This document shows positions 54,711 through 63,153 of a DNA stretch of 64,000 bases, in pieces; the stretch's first letter is position 1; the number at the start of each line of letters is the position of its first letter. A program made the position numbers and the translations under genes. Origin of the DNA: Mesorhizobium loti CJ3sym. Its GTDB lineage: Bacteria; Pseudomonadota; Alphaproteobacteria; Rhizobiales; Rhizobiaceae. Location of the stretch: positions 121,070 through 185,069 of the forward strand of contig NZ_AXAL01000001.1 of assembly GCF_000472785.1 (NCBI RefSeq), written 5' to 3'. Under the pieces are notes generated by a model, which saw nothing but the letters and a program-made list of their open reading frames with translations, was not told the origin of the DNA and did no database searches.

Positions 54711-55673
54711 TCACACCAGTCCGACCAGAAAGGCGGCGCCGCCGAGAAATCCAGCCGAACAGACCCACAGCCAGAGACCCCTCACCCGGCATTCGAGCAC
54801 GGCCGAGCCGGGGTTGGCGGGGTCATAGTGCACATCGACCTTGCTGCCCTCTGCATAGCTTCGCGCCTGACCGCTGACGAGGCCGGGCAGCGAAGCCGTA
54901 ACCGTGGCGCCGAAGCTGACGCGGTCGGCACTGTAGCGCTGACCGGCGACGCCATAGCTGTAGACGATGCGGGATTTGAAAACGGTGCGCCAGCGCCGAT
55001 AGCCGCTATAGTTTCGCAGTGCCTGCAGGCCGGAGGACTCGATGCGGCCGGCGGTAACAGGCCATTTTGCCGCCTGCTCGGCAAGCGACTTCTGGGCGAA
55101 GCCCATGCGCAGGATCATCAGGCCCATGAACAGCAGCAGCGCCGCAGCGCCAAGGTTCTGCGGCTTGGGCAGATGCGGCCGGATCGCCTCCAGGAGCCCG
55201 CCGACTGAAAACACCAGCACCAGCGCACCGATCACCAGCCCCGCCGAGAGCTGGACCATGAATTTGAAGGCGCCGTCCGGCATGGTGCGCTCGATCACGG
55301 CTTTGCCCGTATTCGCCGGATCATAGAACACGGTCACCGCAGCGCCCTTGGGAAACCGCGCAAGCGTTTCCGTGACTTCAAAATTTCCCAAATTCTCCTG
55401 CACGCTGTAGTGCGAACTCTGAAGTGTCTTGCCGCCCACCTTGTACTCGAAGGTGATGGCCGGAAAATTGCGCATCTCGGTGGTATCGCTGCTGTCCGAG
55501 CCTGCGCCCGAGCTTCTGACCTCACGCGCCTCGACGCGCGACGAGATGATCTTTCCCGGCGTCGGCAACCAGTGGCTGAGTGCCCGCACCTCGCGCCATT
55601 TCACGATGGTGATGAGCGACAACATGCCCGCGACCGAGCAGGCAAAGCCGACAAGCAGAGTCTTGAGTTCCAC
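54711..55673 (-). CDS. Membrane protein with two DUF3592 units
   Basis: 320 aa. An N-terminal helix, a first extracytoplasmic DUF3592-type beta domain (WLPTPGKIISSRVEARE, FPAITFEYKVGGKTLQSSHY, VTVFYDPANTGKAVIER), two central helices, a second DUF3592 unit (WPVTAGRIESSGLQA, VHYDPANPGSAVLE) and a C-terminal helix. Function unknown. It leads two small exported proteins in one transcript. Confidence 0.85.
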   Translation of the reverse strand: MELKTLLVGFACSVAGMLSLITIVKWREVRALSHWLPTPGKIISSRVEAREVRSSGAGSDSSDTTEMRNFPAITFEYKVGGKTLQSSHYSVQENLGNFEVTETLARFPKGAAVTVFYDPANTGKAVIERTMPDGAFKFMVQLSAGLVIGALVLVFSVGGLLEAIRPHLPKPQNLGAAALLLFMGLMILRMGFAQKSLAEQAAKWPVTAGRIESSGLQALRNYSGYRRWRTVFKSRIVYSYGVAGQRYSADRVSFGATVTASLPGLVSGQARSYAEGSKVDVHYDPANPGSAVLECRVRGLWLWVCSAGFLGGAAFLVGLV

Positions 55674-55800
55674 CCTGATCCCCCCGGATTGCAGGAACCG
55701 GCACTAGACAGCACGGCGGTGGCAATGTCTCGCTTATTCGCAAAGCCGCCAGAGTGAGCGGCCCGGGAAATCCAGATGGATCGACGCTGCCAGCGGCGCT

Positions 55801-56243
55801 TTACTCATCGATCTCCATGACACGGACATAGCCTTCCAGCAGAAGCGCGCGATCCCGGATGACATTGGTCGCGTCAGCGGCCTGCATGGGCACGTACATC
55901 GTGCCTTGCCTTGTTTCGTAGAGCGCGTCCCGCGCCTTCGCTTCGGCATCGCGGAAGGTCAGCCAGGCGCGCTGCGACAGGCGCAGTTGTTGGGCGGCCT
56001 CGCGCGGCAATTTGTGCATCAGCGTGGCGTAGGCGGCATTCATGCGGTGGTCATAATCGTCAGTCGCCGTCGTCTCGCATTCGGTTTGGCCTGATGTAGA
56101 GCCATGATCTGGGTCATTTAGGCAGCGGTCGAGTGTCTCGGCCGTGGGGTCTTTCAGAGCCGAGGCCACAGGGGCGCCGGCGACAGCGTCAGCAACAGGC
56201 AGGCCAGCGCTCCGCTGATGAGCTTTCCCCCAAATTTGTGCAT
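55801..56243 (-). pseudogene. LprI-like lysozyme-inhibitor-family gene with a 1-nt frameshift
   Basis: The first frame starts at ATG 56243 as MHKFGGKLISGALACLLLTLSP, a signal peptide, and ends early at PRL. One base off, the reading continues APVASALKDPTAETLDRCLND and further DYDHRMNAAYATLMHKLPREA, QRAWLTFRDAEAKA, the LprI/DUF1311 pattern. The length of 443 bp is one base short of a codon multiple; the missing base lies near 56167-56180 (GGCGCCCC region). True mutation or sequencing error. Confidence 0.7.
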
Positions 56244-56331
56244 TGCTCCCCCCAAAGATGACCCGACGCGCGGGTGACGTTCGCGCATCAGGATCGTCTT
56301 CTGCCATTGTGGAGGCAATATGCCCGCGGCA

Positions 56332-56502
56332 TCAGCGAATGCTGCCTGCGGAAGCGTGTCCGTCGAGCAGCCCGATATCACGCTTGAGATGATCCGACAT
56401 TGCGCGGTGATCGAGCAGGCCGCGCGACCGGGGCCTGAAGGGCGCAACGAAGAGATCGAGGAGCTGATGACGAAACCCGTTGTGCAGCGTGGTGTTGGTC
56501 AT
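56332..56502 (-). CDS. Short DUF1127-like protein
   Basis: 56 aa from ATG 56502, preceded by GGAAGGA 7 bp upstream. Sequence end LLDHRAMSDHLKRDIGLLDG is the typical arginine/lysine DUF1127 (YjiS-like) core. DUF1127 proteins take part in RNA- or phosphate-related regulation in some rhizobia. Divergent from the LysR gene. Confidence 0.65.
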   Translation of the reverse strand: MTNTTLHNGFRHQLLDLFVAPFRPRSRGLLDHRAMSDHLKRDIGLLDGHASAGSIR

Positions 56503-56605
56503 TGCCGTGTCCTTCCAGGTCGAGTTGATGACCAGAGAATGCCGTGTTCTGCCCTTGGTTTCCAATCGAACGTCGCGTAGCCTGCATCAGGAGGATTGAT
56601 GCATC

Positions 56606-57517
56606 ATGAGCTGGGACTTACCGCCGTTGGGTGCTATCCGGGTGTTTGAAGCCGCGGCGCGGCTTGGCAGTTTCACCAAGGCCGCGGAAGAACTCGGGAT
56701 GACCCAGTCGGCGGCCAGCTATCAGATCAAGGTGCTGGAGGAACGCGCCGGGACGCCGCTTTTCATAAGAAAAACAAGACAAATCGCCTTGACCGAGGCC
56801 GGGCAGCAATTGGCGCCACACGCCACAAGCGCGTTCTCGGCCCTGGCGGATGCCTGGGTCGCCACCAAGGGTGGAGCGAGCGGCGTGCTTTCCGTCACGA
56901 CCATGGCGACATTTGCGTCGAACTGGCTGGCCGTTTGGCTTGGAACATTCCAGCTGATGCATCCAGATCTGGCCGTGAAGGTCGATACATCGTCCCGGCT
57001 TGTCGATTTCGGGCGCGAGGGCATGGATATCGGCATCCGCACCGGCACCGGCAAATGGCCCGGCCTGACCGCTCACTATCTGTTCAAGGCTGACTACACG
57101 CCGATGCTCAGCCCAAAACTGGCCGAGAGCGTCGGCGGCATCAGCCACCCCGAGGACCTCTACAAGGTGCCGCTCTGCGGCCCTGACGATCCCTGGTGGA
57201 AGATCTGGTTCGAAGCCGCCGGCGTGCCCTTCGATCCCGCTCGTGTCATCGCGCGTCCGGCGCTCGGCGGGCAGGCCTATGACGCCATGGCGGCACTGAC
57301 CGACCAGGGCGCCGCAATCCTCACGCAAAACCTCTACAGCGTGCTGTTGGCGAAGGGACAGCTGATACAGCCTTTCGACATCGTCGGGTCCGACGGCGAC
57401 GGCTATTGGCTGGTGCACCTGGAAAGCCGCCGCAACACACCCAAGATCAAGGTGTTCCGGGATTGGGTGCTTGCCCAGACGGCCGATATTCGAGAACAGG
57501 AAGCGCGCCAGACGTAA
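56606..57517 (+). CDS. LysR-family transcriptional regulator (GcvA-like)
   Basis: 303 aa. N-terminal winged HTH (LGAIRVFEAAARLGSFTKAAEELGMTQSAASYQIKVLE) and C-terminal substrate-binding domain. The PLGAIRVFEAAAR start is typical of the GcvA/AmpR branch. The spacer to the divergent DUF1127-like gene (56503-56605) contains AGGAGG and the small palindrome TGATGCATCA, and may hold the LysR site. A VOC protein gene follows by 32 bp. Confidence 0.9.
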   Translation: MSWDLPPLGAIRVFEAAARLGSFTKAAEELGMTQSAASYQIKVLEERAGTPLFIRKTRQIALTEAGQQLAPHATSAFSALADAWVATKGGASGVLSVTTMATFASNWLAVWLGTFQLMHPDLAVKVDTSSRLVDFGREGMDIGIRTGTGKWPGLTAHYLFKADYTPMLSPKLAESVGGISHPEDLYKVPLCGPDDPWWKIWFEAAGVPFDPARVIARPALGGQAYDAMAALTDQGAAILTQNLYSVLLAKGQLIQPFDIVGSDGDGYWLVHLESRRNTPKIKVFRDWVLAQTADIREQEARQT

Positions 57518-57549
57518 TTTTCCTGGGTGCAATCGCAACTGAGGACAGA

Positions 57550-57927
57550 ATGATCGATCACATAACCATCGAAGTGGGTAACCTGGAGAAGAGCAAGCTC
57601 TTCTATGAACGCGCTTTCGCGCCGCTCGGATATCGCCTGTCCTTCGGCAAGGAAGGCGTGTTCTGGGCCTTCGATGTCGGCAATGGCTGCCTGTTCGAGA
57701 TCCAGCGAACCGGCGAGACGCCGCCCCTCACCCATCTGCACGTGGCTTTGCGCGTCGGCAGCAAGGCAGAGGTCGATGCATTCCATCAGTCAGCGCTGGA
57801 GGCCGGCGCCAAGGACAATGGCGCACCTGGGCCGCGTCCCGACTATGCGCAGAATTACTACGCCTGCTTCGTGGTTGACCCCGATGGCTACAACATCGAG
57901 GCGATGATCAACGAGCCTTCGGCCTGA
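57550..57927 (+). CDS. VOC/glyoxalase superfamily protein
   Basis: 125 aa from ATG 57550, preceded by GAGGA. N-terminal MIDHITIEVGNLEKSKLFYERAF; HLHVALRV and C-terminal VDPDGYNIEAMINEP carry the metal-binding His/Glu pattern. Substrate unknown. It follows the LysR gene in the same direction and may be its target. Confidence 0.85.
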   Translation: MIDHITIEVGNLEKSKLFYERAFAPLGYRLSFGKEGVFWAFDVGNGCLFEIQRTGETPPLTHLHVALRVGSKAEVDAFHQSALEAGAKDNGAPGPRPDYAQNYYACFVVDPDGYNIEAMINEPSA

Positions 57928-58097
57928 TCTCACCTTTACCAGCCTCCGCTATTCATCGGCATGAGGCGGACATAAAGCCTTCCAACCGAATCGCGCAATC
58001 GGGCACCGGCGCCCGCATCGACCAGTCAGTTGATCGAGATCAATGCAGACGCGTCGCCAGTCCTGTCTCCTCGGCTATCATTCCAAGGAGAGCGAAC

Positions 58098-58211
58098 ATG
58101 TCGACTTACGACCTCATGATTATCACCGCGGTCCTGCTTAGTTTCGCGTCATTTTCCGGGGCACTAGCGTTTGCCACCTTCGACGAATCGCGTCGTCGTC
58201 GCCGAAGATAG
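58098..58211 (+). CDS. Small single-helix membrane protein (37 aa)
   Basis: ATG 58098 has AAGGAGAGCGAAC just upstream, a strong ribosome-binding site. The product starts MSTYDLMIITAVLLSFASFS, one hydrophobic segment, then FDES and six arginines before the stop. Shape is that of conserved small membrane proteins. No track-size gene overlaps it. Confidence 0.6.
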   Translation: MSTYDLMIITAVLLSFASFSGALAFATFDESRRRRRR

Positions 58212-58339
58212 AGTTTGGCGTTCCAACCGTATGGATGGACGGTCCGGCGGCCATCCACACGACGAAGTGATACAGGTGCAATTTGACGATGGAACAGATC
58301 GAATGAGAACATCAGGAAGATAGCAACCGGGAACTGGCC

Positions 58340-58522
58340 ATGAACGACGACGCCGACGACGACATCGTGAACCAGCTCGCTTATGTCAGGGCCGATCCAA
58401 CCCAGCATGACACGCTGACGCTTCTGACCATGATCGATGCGGCGCTTGCCGAGATCATGGGCTTGAGGGCGAGGTTGCGGCTGAGCGAGGAACGCAATGG
58501 CGGCAGCCACCAGCTCCAATGA
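58340..58522 (+). CDS. Small hypothetical protein
   Basis: 60 aa. Acidic start MNDDADDDIVNQLAYVRADP, then an amphipathic helix with LTLLTMIDAALAEIMGLRARLR. The ribosome-binding site is only GGGAA. It looks coding by composition; function unknown. Convergent with the GH25 gene. Confidence 0.5.
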   Translation: MNDDADDDIVNQLAYVRADPTQHDTLTLLTMIDAALAEIMGLRARLRLSEERNGGSHQLQ

Positions 58523-58555
58523 AGGTAAGCCGGTGGCGGTGCCAAGAGACCAGTC

Positions 58556-59626
58556 CTAATCCACGTCAGCCATCATCTGCCGGCCACCGCCGCCGGCCCA
58601 GGCGCGCCATTGCTGCTCATCGCCGTGGAAGACGTTGAGATCGATGCGGCCGGTCACGCCATGCGACAGGCCGGAGCCGGAATACTGCCAGAACAGCCAT
58701 TTGCGGTCGGGATAGACCTTTGACGGATGCCGCGCCACCGCGCGTACCCAGAATGGGTAGTCCATGAAGGCGCCCTGGAGATTGTCGCGGTAGAAGTCAG
58801 GCGATGTATAGATGATGGGCCGTTGGCCGTAGCGACGCTCAAGCTTGTCCATGAACACCTGCATCTTCTCCAGCACCTTTTCGCGTGATGGACGCCGCGT
58901 GCAGGAGGAATCGCCGTTCCACTCGACGTCGATCACCGGCGGCAGCGCGCCGTCGACCTTCGGCACGTTGCGGATGAACCAGTCGGCCTGCTCGCTGGCG
59001 ACGCGGCACCAATAGAAGAAATGGTAAGCGCCGCGCTTCAGCCCGGCGGCGTCGGCGCCGCGCCAGTTTTTCATGAACATCGGGTCGAGGTGGTCGCCGC
59101 CATCGGTCGCCTTGATGTAGGCGAAGTTGGCGCCCTGGGCGCGCAGCTTTCCCCAGTTGACGTCGCCTTGCCAGCGCGAGACATCGACCCCGTGCACGGC
59201 AAGGTGCCTGGGTGAGGCTTTGCCAAAATTGATCGGCTTGGCGTCGCGAAAGCCGTAACGCATGATCGACCCGGCAAACATGGGCGGCGAATTGCGGCTC
59301 AACAGCTTCGACGTCGAGACCAGCGCGGCGGCCCCGACGGGCGGCTCGGCACTGTCGGACGGTTCAGGTGTTGCGAGCATCGCCGTTTCTTCTTCCGCCA
59401 GGCCAAAAGGCCGGGCAGGCTCGTCCACGGGCGGTGCCTCGGCCAGCTTGCGCGCCTTGGCCTTGGCTACAGGGACCGATGCGATCGGTGCGCTTGGCCG
59501 CACCACCGAACTGGTGGTCTCGTTTGACGGCTTCTGCACATCGAGCGCGTCCATGCCCGATGTCGACGAACAGCCGGCAAGGCACAGCGATGCGATCATG
59601 AAACTGACGACGCCTGATAACCGCAT
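58556..59626 (-). CDS. GH25-family lysozyme lipoprotein
   Basis: 356 aa. Lipobox LCLAGC with Cys19, an Ala/Pro/Ser-rich linker to about residue 140, then a GH25 domain: HGVDVSRWQGDV (Asp148), FAYIKATDGG, VIDVEWNGD (Asp233, Glu235), and WLFWQYSGSGLSHGV. It cuts the glycan of peptidoglycan; a lipoprotein location suggests the inner face of the outer membrane. Divergent from DUF1402. Confidence 0.92.
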   Translation of the reverse strand: MRLSGVVSFMIASLCLAGCSSTSGMDALDVQKPSNETTSSVVRPSAPIASVPVAKAKARKLAEAPPVDEPARPFGLAEEETAMLATPEPSDSAEPPVGAAALVSTSKLLSRNSPPMFAGSIMRYGFRDAKPINFGKASPRHLAVHGVDVSRWQGDVNWGKLRAQGANFAYIKATDGGDHLDPMFMKNWRGADAAGLKRGAYHFFYWCRVASEQADWFIRNVPKVDGALPPVIDVEWNGDSSCTRRPSREKVLEKMQVFMDKLERRYGQRPIIYTSPDFYRDNLQGAFMDYPFWVRAVARHPSKVYPDRKWLFWQYSGSGLSHGVTGRIDLNVFHGDEQQWRAWAGGGGRQMMADVD

Positions 59627-59856
59627 CTGGACCTGTACTCAGAACACAACAGACCGAAGGCGACGGGCCGACGGACAACCAGCCCAGTTATGAACGAGAA
59701 ATTACCAATAAAGTTTGAATCAAGTTTTTTACCATAGCTGTGGCTCGTTTAAGACATCCGTTGCCAACGTTCGGCCAAGCCTTGACAGCGCCATGATGTG
59801 GCTGTTGAGACAATCTACGGCCACCGACATTTCCGCGATTTCCGAAAAGGCGCCCG

Positions 59857-60828
59857 ATGACTGCGTTGCAGCGGCTTCTCCTCATCCCCCTGCTCGCCGC
59901 CCTCTCCTGGAGCGGCGCGCTCGTGGCCGGGACGGCGCAAGCCAGCGGGCTGGTCGTCGTCCCCCCCGGCAATCGCTCGCAGACGCAACCAACGATCCCG
60001 GATGCATCGGCGACGCGAACCCGCGCCTTCAAGACCACCTACGCGGAGAAATACGAGAAGATCATTGCGCTCTTGAAGCGCGAGAAGAAACTGGTGGCGC
60101 ATATCAAGCAAGTCGCCACGGCTTACGATATCGACCCCATCCATATCGTCGGCGCGCTGGTCGGTGAACATACCTACAATGTGACAGCCGTCGGCTCAGT
60201 GCAGACCTACTATGTGAAGGCGCTGTCCTATTCCGGGCTCGATTTTTCCTTCCGCTACAAGGGCATGCCGGTGCAGACCTTTGTCCAGCGGCCGGAATTC
60301 GCCGCCTGCACACAGACCGGGGACAGTGCTGCCCTGTGGAGCTGCCGCGACAGGGTCTGGGTCGAGCATTTTCGTGGCAAGACGGTCGACGGCGTCACCT
60401 ATGAAGCCCAGACCTTCCAGCAGGCGTTCTTCCAGCCCTTCTTCGCCGGCCAGACATTTGGCCTCGGCCAGATCAGCCCGCTGACCGCGCTCGAAGTCAC
60501 GGACATGGTCAACAAGGTGAGCGGCTACGACAAGCTCACACCGGATCATCCGCAGGCGATCTATCGCGACGTCATGGATCCGGACCGCAGCATCGTCTAC
60601 ATCGCCGCGATCGTGCGCGACGCCATCGACGCCTACAAGGAACAGGGCTTCGACATTTCAGGCAATCCGGGCATCACGGCCACGCTCTACAATGTCGGCC
60701 AGCCCCGGCAACGGGCGGCGGCTCTCGCCAGCGGCAAGGGCCGCAAGCTGCCGGTCGAGAACTACTACGGCTGGCTCGTCAACGACAAGCTCGACGACCT
60801 CAGAAGCCTGCTCGACAGCGGCAGCTGA
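59857..60828 (+). CDS. DUF1402 family exported protein (lytic-transglycosylase-like)
   Basis: 323 aa, signal peptide to about AQA-SG (residue 29). Lysozyme-like pattern: IVGALVGEHTYN (E104 as candidate acid), FGLGQISPLTA and TLYNVGQPRQRAAAL. The family is restricted to alphaproteobacteria and its enzymology is not established. DedA follows by 24 bp. Confidence 0.87.
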   Translation: MTALQRLLLIPLLAALSWSGALVAGTAQASGLVVVPPGNRSQTQPTIPDASATRTRAFKTTYAEKYEKIIALLKREKKLVAHIKQVATAYDIDPIHIVGALVGEHTYNVTAVGSVQTYYVKALSYSGLDFSFRYKGMPVQTFVQRPEFAACTQTGDSAALWSCRDRVWVEHFRGKTVDGVTYEAQTFQQAFFQPFFAGQTFGLGQISPLTALEVTDMVNKVSGYDKLTPDHPQAIYRDVMDPDRSIVYIAAIVRDAIDAYKEQGFDISGNPGITATLYNVGQPRQRAAALASGKGRKLPVENYYGWLVNDKLDDLRSLLDSGS

Positions 60829-60852
60829 GAAACGCTTTTATCAGGAGCCTGC

Positions 60853-61482
60853 GTGCAGTCGTTCATCGACCAGAGCGTTTGTTTCATCGAGAACCATCAG
60901 GCCTGGGCTGGCCTGGTGGTCGGGCTGCTGGCCTTTGGCGAGTCGCTCGTGCTGGTCGGCATCCTCTTGCCCGGCACCACGGTGCTTATCATCGTCGGCG
61001 GTCTGGTGGGGGCCGGCATCGTCCAGCCTCTGCCCGTCCTTCTGGCGGCAATGATCGGGGCGGCGCTCGGCGATACCGTCTCCTATTTTCTCGGCAGATG
61101 GCTGGGCCGTGGTGTCGTCCACAAATGGCCGCTCAACCGTTACCGCCGCGAGGTCGCCAGGGCGCGGCTATTCTTCCACCGCTACGGTTTCTGGGCCGTT
61201 TTCATCGGCCGCTTCTTCGGCCCGGTCCGTGCCACCGTGCCGCTGGTCGCGGGTATGATGGGCATGCACCGGCGCCGCTTCCAGATCGCCAACATCCTGT
61301 CGGCGATCATCTGGGCCCCGGTCGTGCTGTCGCCCGGGTGGTTGGTGGCCAAGGGTGCCGGCAGCTTCCCCGAACTCGATGTGACCAGCCTGTTCGGAAT
61401 AGCGGCGATCGCCGCAATCGCCTTAATCATCATAGCGGTGATTGCTTTCAAGCTGCGGGGCAAGCGAACCGCCCGCGCCTAA
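60853..61482 (+). CDS. DedA-family membrane protein
   Basis: 209 aa from GTG 60853, set by AGGAG. Motifs GESLVLVGILLPGTTVLI, GAALGDTVSYFLGRWLG, the RYGFWAVFIGRFFGPVRATVPLVAGMMG block (with the FxGRF(x)G..R signature) and several membrane helices. DedA proteins move polyprenyl-phosphate or phospholipids across the inner membrane. Its 3' end overlaps the convergent next gene by 4 bp. Confidence 0.93.
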   Translation: MQSFIDQSVCFIENHQAWAGLVVGLLAFGESLVLVGILLPGTTVLIIVGGLVGAGIVQPLPVLLAAMIGAALGDTVSYFLGRWLGRGVVHKWPLNRYRREVARARLFFHRYGFWAVFIGRFFGPVRATVPLVAGMMGMHRRRFQIANILSAIIWAPVVLSPGWLVAKGAGSFPELDVTSLFGIAAIAAIALIIIAVIAFKLRGKRTARA

Positions 61483-62270
61483 CCCCTCTTTCGAAACACC
61501 CCGATCATCGGGCCCAGGTTCCAGTAATCGTCGTTGCGGCCGATGGCGGGCGCGAGCAGGCTCGAAATCGAGCCGTCGAGAAACAGCGCATTGTCGCAGC
61601 CGAGCGCATCCCGGAACAGTCGCGCGAATGAATGGAAATTCACCGTGCCGTTCGAAATGGCGAAAACCGCGACGCCATCCTTGCGCACCCCGACCCCGTC
61701 GCGGGTCTTGCGCGACGTGCCGTCGGACTGGAATTTCGGATGCAGCTTGCCGTCGACCACCAGCATCGGCCCGGATTGCGTCGCATACTCGGTGGACGGC
61801 CGCTTCCTGACGAAGTCCCTGGTCGCCCGGACCGCCGCCTTACCTTGGCTGATGTAGAAGATGCCATTCGGCTGCAGCGAGAAATTGCCGGTTCCCGATC
61901 CCGTCTTCACATTAGCCATTTCCTGGCCACGTTCGACATAGAGGCCGACCGGCCTGAGGTCGGGATGATACATGCCGCCATTGATCGCAAACAGCATGGT
62001 GCGGCCGGCCGCGCGCTGGGCGTCGTCGAGATTGTGCAGCGACTGATATGGCTTGCCGGCCGGATCCTTCCAGAACAATTCGATCGAATACAGCTTCGGA
62101 TCGACCTCGCAGACGAGGTAGCTGGACGACTCGAAGGCGAAGTCGTGGCACGGCGGCACCGACGCGAACCATTGGCCGAATGCCATCGTGGTGGCGACCG
62201 CCTGCGGCAGCGCCGACTTGAACAGGCTAAGCAACAGGGGCGCCGCGTTCAGAAGTGTCAGAAGATCCAT
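61479..62270 (-). CDS. Phosphodiester glycosidase (NAGPA) family protein
   Basis: 263 aa from ATG 62270 (62315 possible). N-terminal membrane or signal segment, then a family pattern: MLFAINGGMYHPDLRPVGLYVERG, QSGPMLVVDGKLHP, RDGVGVRKDGVAVFAIS and CDNALFLDGSISSLLAP. Such domains split phosphodiester-linked sugars, often in envelope turnover. Substrate unknown. Confidence 0.87.
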   Translation of the reverse strand: MDLLTLLNAAPLLLSLFKSALPQAVATTMAFGQWFASVPPCHDFAFESSSYLVCEVDPKLYSIELFWKDPAGKPYQSLHNLDDAQRAAGRTMLFAINGGMYHPDLRPVGLYVERGQEMANVKTGSGTGNFSLQPNGIFYISQGKAAVRATRDFVRKRPSTEYATQSGPMLVVDGKLHPKFQSDGTSRKTRDGVGVRKDGVAVFAISNGTVNFHSFARLFRDALGCDNALFLDGSISSLLAPAIGRNDDYWNLGPMIGVFRKRG

Positions 62271-62391
62271 GCATCCATCCGATTGCCAGCTCCAACGAGC
62301 CGCCGTGGATAGCACCGTCGGCCGGCACTATGAAGGCCGGTTCGGGAGTATGGACAGTGTATGTGGGGCCGGCGCGGTAGCACCGACGAGA

Positions 62392-63018
62392 CTATTTGAC
62401 CGAACTGACCAGTTGTTCGTCGCCACCGAGGATGGAGACCCAGTGCCCGGTGTTGTCGCTCGCCTGTCGTTTCAGGTAGCGATAGCTCGTCTGGTTCCAG
62501 AGACGAACCTTGTCGGTCAGATTGTCGAGGATGAAATCGCCCTTGTCGGTGCGCACCGTCAGCACGGCGTGGCCTTCGCCATCGGTCTTGCGAACCACCG
62601 TCATCAGCAGATTTGCGACGGGAACACCCAAGCTGCTGAGCTCACGGCGCTTTTCCAGCGCATAGTCCTCACAGTCGCCAAAGCCGTTGTCGGGATAGGC
62701 CCACCACTCGTCCTTGCCGTAATTGTCCATGTCGCTCATCGGCTTGACGCGCTTGTTGACCGAGAGATTTACCGCCGAGATATCGTGCAGCAGCTTGCTG
62801 CTCATATGTTCCGGCACGTTGTTGGGCGAGCGGATCGAGCATTCGGCGACATGGATCTTGCAAAAATCATAGTGGCCGATCGGTTGGGAGGTCGAGCCGC
62901 CGACAACCATGGAAACAGGCGCGGCATAGGCGGAACCCGCCGCCACACAGAACGCGGTCAGGGCAACCGCCAGCCCCAGCCCCTGCGCCTTGCGGCGCCA
63001 ACCCATCGAGGATGCCAT
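62392..63018 (-). CDS. LapG-family cysteine protease (second copy)
   Basis: 208 aa, signal peptide to about AYA-AP (residue 33). Catalytic C116 in FGDCEDYALEKRREL, H150 in GEGHAVLTVRT and D165 in FILDNL. Similar throughout to the gene at 20568-21176 (shared GHYDFCK/GHYEFCQ start and TDLGDFILDN-like end). Two such proteases with no LapD or adhesin in view suggest different targets. Confidence 0.88.
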   Translation of the reverse strand: MASSMGWRRKAQGLGLAVALTAFCVAAGSAYAAPVSMVVGGSTSQPIGHYDFCKIHVAECSIRSPNNVPEHMSSKLLHDISAVNLSVNKRVKPMSDMDNYGKDEWWAYPDNGFGDCEDYALEKRRELSSLGVPVANLLMTVVRKTDGEGHAVLTVRTDKGDFILDNLTDKVRLWNQTSYRYLKRQASDNTGHWVSILGGDEQLVSSVK

Positions 63019-63153
63019 CCGGCCCCACCCATCTGTTTTGTTAACAGAACGTTAAGGGCTGTTACATTCCGAAGTCAATGAATGCGTTTGATCACATCTG
63101 CGAGTGCCTACTCATCAGTCGAAGGGGTTGCGCACGCGCAACACTTCGCATGA

